Part shown: one piece after another, positions 1-6,035 of the stretch
Layout: each line of letters begins with the position of its first letter
Position numbering within the stretch: the first letter of the stretch is position 1
Source of the DNA: Streptosporangiaceae bacterium
GTDB lineage: Bacteria; Actinomycetota; Actinomycetes; Streptosporangiales; Streptosporangiaceae
Assembly (NCBI GenBank): GCA_030042885.1
Contig: JASHYW010000547.1
Coordinates: 1-7,242 of the forward strand
Direction: 5' to 3'
DNA length: 7,242 nt
Notes under the pieces: generated by a model
Database searches by the model: none
Told to the model about the DNA's origin: nothing
What the model saw: only the letters and a program-made list of their open reading frames with translations
Position numbers and translations under genes: made by a program

Positions 1-139
1 CCTGTGCTACGGCTGTGGCGTACGTGGCCGGGTCGGTGGTGATCGTGGCGACCAGCCTGGCGCGGGCCGCGTCCAGTTCGGCAAGCGCGGGCAGGGGCGT
101 CTCTTGCGCCAGCTCCCGAAGCAGCTCCATCTCATTCAT
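1..139 (-). CDS. N-terminus of CU044_5270-type putative sigma-factor partner protein (partial, runs off left edge)
   Basis: The minus strand reads MNEMELLRELAQETPLPALA and continues through a charged, alanine-rich helix (residues 21-46) to the window edge. This opening, an acidic MELLRELA-type helix followed by LDAARARL, is what I remember of the N-termini of actinobacterial CU044_5270-type proteins, which are commonly encoded directly downstream of an ECF sigma gene and are suspected membrane-bound anti-sigma or partner proteins. The ATG at 139 overlaps the sigma stop codon (134-132) and is preceded by GAGGAG about 10 bases upstream; a second in-frame ATG lies at 130. The overlap implies co-transcription and translational coupling with the sigma factor. 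The transmembrane or extracytoplasmic part expected later in the protein is outside the window, so the family call rests on 46 residues and on position. Confidence 0.65.
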   Translation of the reverse strand, partial: MNEMELLRELAQETPLPALAELDAARARLVATITTDPATYATAVAQ

Positions 140-737
140 TGGTCGTGAGCTCCTCATACGTTGCCCCCGCATCGGTACCGGCCAGGACCTGGCGCACCTT
201 CGTGCGCGCCCGGTGCAGCCTGGACTGCACCGTCCCCACCGGGATGTCCAGCGCCCGCGACACCTCCTGATAGGTCAGCTGCTCCCAGGCGATGAGCAGC
301 AGCACATCCCGGTCGCCGGGCGTCAGCGCGGCCAGCGCCGCGTCCAGCAGCGTGCGCATCGCCTGGGCGGTGACATCGGCAGCCACCCGGTCGGCGTGAC
401 CAGGAATCTCAGGCTCGGCCGCGGTGGCCTGCCTGATCCGGTACTGGCGGGCCTCGTCCCTGCGATGCTGGCCGACCAGGTTGGTGGCGATCCCGTATAG
501 CCAGGGCCGGGCATCCGCGTGGCTGAGGTCGTACCGGTCCCGTTTGGCGAAAGCGGCCAGGAACGTCTCGGCGACCAGGTCATCGGCAACCTGGTGGCCA
601 GCACGCCGGGCAAGGTAGCGGTAAATGTGCGGGGCGTGCCTGTCAAACAGGACCGCGAACCGCTCCGGCTCCCGCCAGGAACTCTCAACGACCGCAGCAT
701 CATCATCGGCGGCGGCCGGTCCCCGGCGTCGCCTCAT
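132..737 (-). CDS. ECF-type RNA polymerase sigma factor (sigma-70 family)
   Basis: This 201-residue protein would direct RNA polymerase to a small set of promoters. The sigma region 2 fold spans about residues 26-97: FAVLFDRHAPHIYRYLARR, then ADDLVAETFLAAF (core-polymerase and -10 recognition helix), then ARPWLYGIATNLVGQHRR. Sigma region 4 spans about 126-186, with LAALTPGDRDVLLL and a helix-turn-helix (YQEVSRALDIPVGTVQSRLHR) for -35 contact. No extra C-terminal domain is present, so it is a minimal ECF sigma. I chose the ATG at 737 because it has AAGG six bases upstream and gives a normal ECF length; the frame also stays open to an ATG at 788, which would add 17 charged residues (MEPPEHPEGHGHESRSR) unlike a sigma N-terminus. 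The following gene starts inside its stop codon and is probably its regulator. The target genes cannot be read from this window. Confidence 0.93.
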   Translation of the reverse strand: MRRRRGPAAADDDAAVVESSWREPERFAVLFDRHAPHIYRYLARRAGHQVADDLVAETFLAAFAKRDRYDLSHADARPWLYGIATNLVGQHRRDEARQYRIRQATAAEPEIPGHADRVAADVTAQAMRTLLDAALAALTPGDRDVLLLIAWEQLTYQEVSRALDIPVGTVQSRLHRARTKVRQVLAGTDAGATYEELTTNE

Positions 738-760
738 GCGCGACCTTGATTCATGTCCAT
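734..760 (-). other. Possible leader peptide (8 codons) overlapping the sigma factor start
   Basis: An ATG at 760 opens a frame reading MDMNQGRA whose TGA (736-734) overlaps the sigma start ATG (737-735) in the arrangement GCATGAGG. GGAAGG lies just upstream of it, at a distance better suited to the second ATG (754) of the frame. If the mRNA begins upstream of 760, ribosomes ending here could re-start on the sigma gene. The frame is very short and could be chance. Confidence 0.2.
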
Positions 761-1011
761 GCCCTTCCGGGTGCTCGGGAGGCTCCATGTGTTATCCGCA
801 ACCGGCGCCCAGCATGTTCACGGCCACCGCTCAGCACAGCGCCCGCCAGCTGATCAGTCAAGGCTCTTGCCACGGGTCGGCCGTTCGGGACTGACGCGGT
901 GGCGATGCGGCTTCCGGATGCGGCACGCGGTCGCTCCTTACCACGCCGCGCGCCATGGGCTCCGGCTGGTCAGAGGCAAAGCGAAGCTGGACTAGTGACC
1001 CTCTTGCACAT

Positions 1012-1016
1012 AGGGG
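1012..1016 (+). promoter_or_regulatory. Ribosome binding site setting a TTG start for the methyltransferase remnant
   Basis: AGGGG ends seven bases before the TTG at 1024. Translation from that TTG gives MDLPRSFTIRESSHRIHNPF, which matches where proteins of this methyltransferase family begin, so the site decides the start. Confidence 0.55.
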
Positions 1017-1023
1017 ACCCGAT

Positions 1024-1648
1024 TTGGACCTTCCACGCAGCTTTACCATCCGCGAGAGCAGCCATCGCATCCATAACCCGTTCAGCAGCGACAAGCTGGC
1101 CACCTTGGGCCCAGGCGCTGAGCCCGCGGCCGGGAACGCGGATGCTCGACCTGGCCTGCGGAACCGGCGAGATGCTGTGCACCTGGGCGCGCGACTATCA
1201 GGTGACCGGGACCGGGATCGACATCAGCACGGCGTTCATCGCCGCCGCCCGCGCCGGGGCCATCGAGCTGGGGGCGGATGACCAGGTCCGCTTCGTCCAT
1301 GGCGACGCATCGGGCCATGTCGCCAGCGAGCCGGCCGGCATCGCCTCGTGCATCGGCGCCACCTGGATCGGCGGCGGCGTACCCGGTACGGTCGACCTCC
1401 TCCGGCAGAGCCTGCAGCCCGGTGGCGTGATGCTGATCGGCGAACCATACTGGCGCCAGGAGCCCCGGGAAACCTGCCACCGGCCGGCTGAGCAGGTCGC
1501 CAACGTGCGGCTGGAAGTCCAGATCAACGCCAGCCGGGAGCCACCGGGCCTAGCAAACCACGATGAACTGACCCTCCCGCGGCGCCAGGCAACCAACGCG
1601 CAGGCCGCGGGCGGGAGGGAGACCCTAGCCGGTGGCGGGGGCCGGTAA
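1024..1648 (+). pseudogene. Class I SAM-dependent methyltransferase, frameshifted and C-terminally truncated
   Basis: From the TTG at 1024 the first frame reads DLPRSFTIRESSHRIHNPF and on to DKLATLG (ending at 1110), the typical N-terminus of a family of actinobacterial small-molecule methyltransferases. The match then jumps by one base to the frame starting at 1112: QALSPRPGTRMLDLACGTGEM (SAM-binding motif I, about 1142-1177), GTGIDIS (acidic residue for the ribose), VRFVHGDASG, then CIGATWIGGG and GEPYWRQEP (to 1465). Removing one C in the GGGCCC run at 1108-1113 would join the two halves exactly. After 1465 the familiar C-terminal third, about 100 residues with the substrate-side helices, is absent in all three frames; an unrelated proline- and arginine-rich tail runs to the TAA at 1646. 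Two independent lesions suggest a decayed gene. Substrate unknown. A sequencing error could explain the frameshift but not the missing C-terminus. Confidence 0.8.
1572..1619 (+). repeat. Inverted repeat in the tail of the methyltransferase remnant
   Basis: CCCTCCCGC (1572-1580) is complementary to GCGGGAGGG (1611-1619), giving a nine-pair stem with a 30-base loop. No T-run follows. It could act as a weak terminator before the membrane protein gene, or be a chance product of GC-rich DNA. Confidence 0.3.
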
Positions 1649-1654
1649 TAGCCT

Positions 1655-2656
1655 GTGCCCATGCTGGAAGATCGCCAGCCTGCCGTGCCTGAGAAACCGC
1701 AATCTCCGGCTGAGTCCCCGGCCGGTATGGCGCCCGCGGACGTCGGCGCCGCATCGGCCACGGTTCGGTCACCAGGCCGCGACCAGGGACGGCTCCGCCG
1801 GGTCGTGGCCCGCCGGCGTCAGTGGCTGGCGTCGGAGCAGGTACGGGTGCAAGCGGAGCTGGAGACTCGCCGCCAGCGATCAGGCATGGTGGACGCGGGG
1901 TTCCTGGTTCAGGAGCTTGACGCCCGCGTGGGCGGCGGCATCCTGGCGGGCGCGCTCGCCTTCAGGCTCTTCCTGTTCATGGTGCCGGTCGTGTACGTGG
2001 TCTTCACGGTTCTGGGCGCGGCATCTCGTGTCCTGGGACAGGACCCGGCGCACCTGGCGAGTAGTGCCGGGATCACCGGGATCCTCGCCAGCACCGTGGT
2101 GAAGGTCGAGCAACAAGGCGCGTGGACCCAGGTCCCCTTGGTCCTCGGGGCGATGGTAGCGATGTTCATCACGGCGGGCAGCCTGCTGAAGGCGCTGTAC
2201 GTGGTGCACTGGCTCATCTGGCGGGTGCCCAGAGTAAGGCCCGCCGGGCTTGGCCCCAGGCTGGTCCTGATCGGGGTCACCCTGCTCGCGTGCGCTCTGG
2301 GTATCACCGTCAACGACGTGCGCAACGCATCGGGCGTCGCGGGAGCTGTCATCGCGGTCTTCCTGGTCACCGCGCTGTCCTTCGCCGGGTGGTGGTGGGT
2401 GTCATGGAAGCTGCCCCATGCGCCCTGTCCAGCACGCGCCCTTATCCCCGGCGCACTGCTCATGGCGGTGGGGGCGGACGCGCTCCAGCTCCTGACGACC
2501 TACTGGATCGGCCACCTGGTGGCCAGGAAGACCAGCACATACGGAGCAGTGGGCATCGCGTTGGCCGTGCTGCTCTGGGTCTACATCCTCGGGCGGATCA
2601 TGGTGGGATCGGCCGGGCTCAACGCAGCCCTGTGGTACCGCCGCGAGAACCGCTGA
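1655..2656 (+). CDS. YihY/virulence factor BrkB family membrane protein
   Basis: This 333-residue inner-membrane protein belongs to the YihY/BrkB family, whose molecular role is not settled (the older name RNase BN for E. coli YihY was a misassignment). Residues 1-90 are hydrophilic and cytoplasmic, with a basic, probably helical stretch (about 45-75). Six hydrophobic segments follow, at about 95-121, 160-186, 202-222, 227-250, 262-285 and 297-325, the count usual for the family. Family landmarks are GGILAGALAFRLFLFMVPVV at the start of the first helix and YGAVGIALAVLLWVYILGR with GLNAALWYRR at the end. The GTG at 1655 is the first in-frame start; ATG at 1661 is two codons later and ATG at 1727 is another option. 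No strong ribosome binding site is visible for any of them. It begins six bases after the methyltransferase remnant's stop, so it may once have shared that transcript. Confidence 0.9.
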   Translation: MPMLEDRQPAVPEKPQSPAESPAGMAPADVGAASATVRSPGRDQGRLRRVVARRRQWLASEQVRVQAELETRRQRSGMVDAGFLVQELDARVGGGILAGALAFRLFLFMVPVVYVVFTVLGAASRVLGQDPAHLASSAGITGILASTVVKVEQQGAWTQVPLVLGAMVAMFITAGSLLKALYVVHWLIWRVPRVRPAGLGPRLVLIGVTLLACALGITVNDVRNASGVAGAVIAVFLVTALSFAGWWWVSWKLPHAPCPARALIPGALLMAVGADALQLLTTYWIGHLVARKTSTYGAVGIALAVLLWVYILGRIMVGSAGLNAALWYRRENR

Positions 2657-2718
2657 GCCACAGTGGCCGCGTGCCCGGGAGGCAATGGCTTGCAACCTGC
2701 TACGTCCGGCGGTGATCA

Positions 2719-3648
2719 GTGACTACTTGGTCCAGGGCGCTCTTCGTGGGATTGTGCACCCTCGATATCATCCAATCTGTAGACCACGTCCCTGGACCGA
2801 ACGACAAAATCACCGCTTTGAGGCAAACCACAGCTGCCGGCGGGCCTGCTACTAACGCCGCTGTTACTTACGCCTATCTGGGTGGCATCGCGGCTCTCCT
2901 CACGTCCGTCGGCAAACATCCGCTTGCCTCCGGAATACACGCGGACCTAGCTCGGGCGCACGTAAAGCTAAGAGATCTCAATGCCGGAAGTGGAGAGCCA
3001 CCGTCGTTGTCAAGTGTCCTGGTAACTGCCGGCTCCGGCGAACGTGCAGTCGTGTCTACCAATGCGAGGCACCAGAATTTCAGTGCGCCCGATTATCTAC
3101 ATGAGCTTGTTGAAGATTGCGTATTGGTCGAAGCAGACGGGCATCACCCCGACGTAGCGGAAGCAGCTTTGAGGATAGCGCGCCAGAGCGGCAAGATTAC
3201 CGTTCTGGACGGCGGTAGCTGGAAGAAGGGCACTGAAAGGCTTCTCGCCGACTCCGACGTAGTCGTATGCTCGAGTAACTTCCATCCTCCTGGCACTGAT
3301 ACCCCCGACCAGGTCCTCGCTTTCCTTCATGGACATGGCGTCAAGTGGTCGGCAATAACTAACGGTGGCAATCCAGTAATCTGGCGCGATGTGTCGGAAG
3401 TACATTCACTGGAGGTTCCCTGCGTCAATGTGGTGGACACTCTGGCCGCTGGTGACGTATTTCATGGTGCCCTGGCATGGATGCTGGCAGCGCAGATTCA
3501 AATTGACGGCGGATCGTTCCGTAATGCTCTCGGCTTCGCGGCTTATGTGGCCAGCGCTTCGTGCCAGCATTTTGGTAGCAGAGAATGGATGAAGAGCCCG
3601 CACGACGTCACGATACAGCGCGCCAAGGAGCACCGGGCTGCACGATGA
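2719..3648 (+). CDS. PfkB-family carbohydrate kinase
   Basis: This cytoplasmic protein of 309 residues phosphorylates a sugar or nucleoside-like substrate with ATP; the substrate cannot be told from the sequence. The N-terminal signature is GGPATNAAVTYAYLG (41-55). The C-terminal signature is VVDTLAAGDVFHGALA (238-253), where D246 is the expected catalytic base and AAGD forms the anion hole; the usual G-A-G-D reads A-A-G-D here. TVLDGG (161-166) and VVVCSSNFHP (181-190) match the central sheet. Length is normal for the family. The GTG at 2719 is the first start after an in-frame TGA at 2713, and leaves the usual short N-terminal lead before ALFVGLCTLD. Base use differs from its neighbours: 2761-2820 is 30/60 G+C against 50/60 in 6121-6180, and codons rare in such genomes (ATA, CTA, AGA, GTA) occur. 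This suggests transfer from elsewhere. No sugar transporter or regulator lies beside it. Confidence 0.9.
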   Translation: MTTWSRALFVGLCTLDIIQSVDHVPGPNDKITALRQTTAAGGPATNAAVTYAYLGGIAALLTSVGKHPLASGIHADLARAHVKLRDLNAGSGEPPSLSSVLVTAGSGERAVVSTNARHQNFSAPDYLHELVEDCVLVEADGHHPDVAEAALRIARQSGKITVLDGGSWKKGTERLLADSDVVVCSSNFHPPGTDTPDQVLAFLHGHGVKWSAITNGGNPVIWRDVSEVHSLEVPCVNVVDTLAAGDVFHGALAWMLAAQIQIDGGSFRNALGFAAYVASASCQHFGSREWMKSPHDVTIQRAKEHRAAR

Positions 3649-3689
3649 CAGGTGCTACAAGCCGGTCTGTGCGGTGAGCCGGCCTGAGT

Positions 3690-3992
3690 TCACGGCCGCT
3701 GTGAAGGCAAGGTAAACGGCGAGACCAGCATCCGCCCGTACCGGATGGGCACCAGCTCAGCAACCCGGCTCTCCGCCTGCTCTTCCAGCAGGGCGATCGG
3801 ATCCGGACGATGGGAGGCCGGGGCCCACCGTCCGTAGGCCGACCGTGGCACCTCCGCGCGCGCGGCCGTGCCCCTGGCCACCCGCTCGTCCACCGTCAGA
3901 TGCGCCCGCCGCCAGGCCGACGCAAACGGCGCAGCCCGCGTCCCGGTTGTGCCAGCCGGTGCGGCGTCGGCGGGTCCTGCACTTGCAGCCAT
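3690..3992 (-). pseudogene. DUF2252-family protein, 5' fragment only
   Basis: The minus-strand frame contains LTVDERVARGTAARAEVPRS (residues 32-51), then DPIALLEEQAESRVAELVPI and RYGRMLVSPFT, which match the conserved start of DUF2252 proteins. Members normally continue with an FYRGAA-like stretch and several hundred more residues related to kinase-fold proteins. Here the match stops at SPFT (about 3720), and seven foreign codons lead to a TGA at 3690-3692. No continuation appears in any frame towards 3649. The start is intact: ATG at 3992 preceded by GGAGGT (4002-3997) at ideal distance. A 100-residue stub is therefore still translatable but lacks nearly the whole domain. The truncation lies about 70 bases from the end of the lower-GC kinase gene, so that insertion or a deletion probably removed the rest. 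Confidence 0.75.
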
Positions 3993-3996
3993 ACTG

Positions 3997-4002
3997 ACCT
4001 CC
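3997..4002 (-). promoter_or_regulatory. Ribosome binding site of the DUF2252 fragment
   Basis: GGAGGT reads on the minus strand four bases before the ATG at 3992. It is a near-perfect Shine-Dalgarno sequence and fixes the start of the truncated gene, which shows that the upstream end of the gene is undamaged. Confidence 0.6.
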
Positions 4003-4116
4003 GGTCATGACGCGTTCCTCGAACGGAGGACTGAACCAGTGCACCAGGTCAGATGATCTGTGGCAAACGGGGCGCGCGATCCCGGCCGGGCCGACCAGCG
4101 GGCCGGCGGCTCACGG

Positions 4117-5772
4117 TCAGTCTGGGCTGCTGCCGGTTCCCTGACCGCCGGCGGGCTGCGGGGCGGACTGCCCGACAGGCCTGACGGGGATCATTCCCGT
4201 ACAGAACAACGCGGCGACGGCCACAACCGCGACGACAAGCAGCGAGGCGCGCAGCGCCGCGAAGCGAGAATCGCTGTTGGCCTTCTCGATCGCGTCGGCC
4301 TGCTCGGCGGGGACCTTTGCCGCGTCGAGCTGCGCCTTCAGGTCGCTGTCGGAGATGAACGGGACCCCGGCCGAGAGCTGGGTCGTGACCTGGGTCTTCA
4401 CGTCAGGCGGGATGGCGGTGCTGGCTTGCACGCCGTGGACCAGCCCGGTGGTGAGGACGGCGATGAGCACGGCCCCGGCCAGGGCGGTACCCAGGGATGC
4501 GCCGAGGTTCGTCACGGTGTTCTGCAGCCCGCCGACCTCGGGGCTGTCGCGGTCCGGGACGGCCGAGACGGTGACCGCGCCGAGCTGGGAGGCAAGCGCG
4601 CCGATGCCCAGCCCGAGCAGCAGCATCGGGATGATGACGATCCCGGCATCGGCGCCGGGCGTGAGCCCGCCCACGAATACACCGATCCCGGCGATCATCG
4701 AGGCCAGGCCCAGGCGCACCACCAGCCGGGGACGGGCCCGGGGCGCGAGCCTCGGGATGCCCACCGCGGCGACCAGCAGGGCGGCCGACAGCGGGAGAAG
4801 GCGCACGCCGGTCTGCAACGCGGACAGTTCCAGCACCACCGACAAGAACAGCGGAACGGTGAAGAAGACCCCGGCCTGGATGAAGAACTGGAAACAGAAC
4901 ATGGTCAGGCCGCCGGCCAGCTGGGCGTTGCGGAGCATTCCCGGCCGGATGAGCGGCTCGCCGCCCCCGCGCTCGACCTGTCCTTCCCACAGGAAGAAGA
5001 CGTAGATGACCAGCAGCCCGCCGAGCACCAGCCAGACCACCGGCGAGGTCCCAAGCAGCACCGGCCCGGCTGGCTTGGGGCGGACAAGACCCCAGGTCCC
5101 GGACTTCAGGACGCCGAACACCAGCAGGGACAGCCCGGTGATCGACAGCAGCGCGCCGATCCCGTCGAACCGGACGGGGCCGGACGGAGCCACGTCGTCG
5201 ATCTTGCGCAGGACCACCAGGATGCAGGCCACGACCACGGCCTCGCCCACGAACACCCACCGCCACGACGCAAAGGTGGTGACCGCACCGCCGATCAGCG
5301 GACCGACCGCAACCGCGATGGCACCTGCCGCCGCGATCATCCCATAGGCGGCCGGCCGCCGAGCGGCCGGGAAGTTGCCCGCGACCAGCGCCACGATCGC
5401 GGGCATGATCAGCGCGGCGCCGATGCCTTCCAGGCCCGACCAGCCGACCAGCAACACGGCCAGGTTCGGGGCTACTGCCGTGGTCAGGCTCCCCGCCGCG
5501 TAGATGACAAGTCCCAGAGCAAAGGCCCTGCGGCGTCCCGCGATCGCGCCGACCTTGCCGCCTGTGATCATCAGCGAGGCCATCACCAGCGTGTACAGCG
5601 TGATCGCGGTCTGAATGCCCGTGACCGTCGTGCCGGTATCGGCCGCCACCTGACGGATCGAGACGTTCATGACCGAACTGTCCAGCGTCATCAGGAACTG
5701 GCCAGAGGCCAGCACCGACAACACAAAGCCAGTTCCGGGCGCGGCCCGCCGTGCCTTGGTCATCGTCACCAT
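4117..5772 (-). CDS. MFS drug exporter, DHA2 (EmrB/QacA) type
   Basis: This 551-residue inner-membrane protein is expected to export drugs or other amphipathic compounds in exchange for protons. Fourteen hydrophobic segments fit the DHA2 subfamily. Visible motifs are LDSSVMNVSIRQV in the first helix region (30-42, with the acidic residue typical of DHA2), GGKVGAIAGRRRAF (71-84, motif A between helices 2 and 3), and AAAGAIAVAVGPLIGG (147-162, antiporter motif C with GP and GG). A hydrophilic loop rich in D, K and Q (about 450-505) precedes the last helix (508-530), as is usual in the family, and the tail is proline- and glycine-rich. Translation from ATG 5772 has GGTGAG three bases upstream; ATG 5763 is a second option. 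No TetR or MarR regulator, the usual partner, is in the window, and the neighbouring plus-strand genes are divergent. Substrate unknown. Confidence 0.93.
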   Translation of the reverse strand: MVTMTKARRAAPGTGFVLSVLASGQFLMTLDSSVMNVSIRQVAADTGTTVTGIQTAITLYTLVMASLMITGGKVGAIAGRRRAFALGLVIYAAGSLTTAVAPNLAVLLVGWSGLEGIGAALIMPAIVALVAGNFPAARRPAAYGMIAAAGAIAVAVGPLIGGAVTTFASWRWVFVGEAVVVACILVVLRKIDDVAPSGPVRFDGIGALLSITGLSLLVFGVLKSGTWGLVRPKPAGPVLLGTSPVVWLVLGGLLVIYVFFLWEGQVERGGGEPLIRPGMLRNAQLAGGLTMFCFQFFIQAGVFFTVPLFLSVVLELSALQTGVRLLPLSAALLVAAVGIPRLAPRARPRLVVRLGLASMIAGIGVFVGGLTPGADAGIVIIPMLLLGLGIGALASQLGAVTVSAVPDRDSPEVGGLQNTVTNLGASLGTALAGAVLIAVLTTGLVHGVQASTAIPPDVKTQVTTQLSAGVPFISDSDLKAQLDAAKVPAEQADAIEKANSDSRFAALRASLLVVAVVAVAALFCTGMIPVRPVGQSAPQPAGGQGTGSSPD

Positions 5773-5786
5773 GTGCTCACCAGGCC

Positions 5787-5808
5787 CCGCCCCGCTACGG
5801 CGGGGTGG
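5787..5808 (+). repeat. Strong hairpin with UACG tetraloop just upstream of the exporter start
   Basis: CCGCCCCGC (5787-5795) pairs with GCGGGGTGG (5800-5808) around TACG. As plus-strand RNA this is nine pairs, one of them G-U, closed by C(UACG)G, an extra-stable UNCG-type loop. On the minus strand the G-U becomes a C-A mismatch, but six central pairs remain, 18-33 bases before the exporter ATG. It could be a terminator for plus-strand (antisense) transcription or a structured leader of the exporter mRNA. No T-run follows. Confidence 0.35.
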
Positions 5809-5897
5809 CGTCCCATCGCAGCAAGCCAGCCATTCCGCATCGCAACATGATGGCGCACATGTCCGCGGCCAGAAGGGCGCACTGTCAGGATGACACG

Positions 5898-6035
5898 ATG
5901 GCGGGGATGACGGCGAGCATAGTCAGCGGCCCGGTCATCCACGTCGACGCCAGCCAGGTGGATCCTGGCCGCATCATGGGTGATGACGGCCTCGCCGAGG
6001 CCGCGGCCCAACGAGGATCGAGGAGAACGGCATGA
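5898..6035 (+). CDS. Possible small protein (45 residues) ahead of the crotonase gene
   Basis: ATG at 5898, with AGGA seven bases upstream, opens a 45-codon frame (MAGMTASIVSGPVIHVDASQ onward, ending AAAQRGSRRTA). Its TGA (6033-6035) overlaps the ATG of the crotonase gene at 6032, an ATGA junction typical of coupled genes. I do not recognise the sequence, and there is no signal peptide or membrane segment. It could be a genuine leader gene, a remnant of a former upstream gene, or chance: the crotonase has its own good ribosome binding site inside this frame, which argues that coupling is not needed. Confidence 0.3.
   Translation: MAGMTASIVSGPVIHVDASQVDPGRIMGDDGLAEAAAQRGSRRTA

Noticed and set aside
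833..861. Possible sigma-gene promoter, TTGACT (861-856) and TGTGCT (838-833) with a 17-base spacer on the minus strand
   Set aside because: The -10 part matches the consensus at only three positions, and no ECF-type GAAC/GTC pair at proper spacing is present; too weak to list as a feature.
899..1023. Upstream extension of the methyltransferase frame starting at ATG 899
   Set aside because: Before 1112 this frame does not match the family; the matching N-terminus lies in another frame from the TTG at 1024, so the long frame is a chance extension.
1655..3648. YihY-like gene next to a YihV-like kinase, recalling the E. coli yih sulfosugar cluster
   Set aside because: YihY is not part of sulfoquinovose breakdown, the kinase call is only at superfamily level, no aldolase, isomerase or transporter is present, and base composition shows the two genes have different histories.
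3689..3705. TTCAC / GTGAA inverted repeat after the kinase gene
   Set aside because: Five pairs only, no U-run, and it coincides with the end of the truncated DUF2252 frame; not enough for a terminator call.
3757..4044. Minus-strand 95-residue frame overlapping the DUF2252 fragment
   Set aside because: It shares DNA with the recognisable DUF2252 frame in another register and shows no family features beyond arginine and glycine richness.
4082..4106. Inverted repeat CCGGCC / GGCCGG downstream of the exporter stop
   Set aside because: Only six pairs of very low complexity with a 13-base loop in GC-rich DNA; not convincing as a terminator.
4060..5850. 596-residue plus-strand open frame opposite the exporter
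   Set aside because: It is the antisense shadow of the GC-rich exporter gene: extremely rich in R, G, D, H and Q, with no hydrophobic core or known motif.
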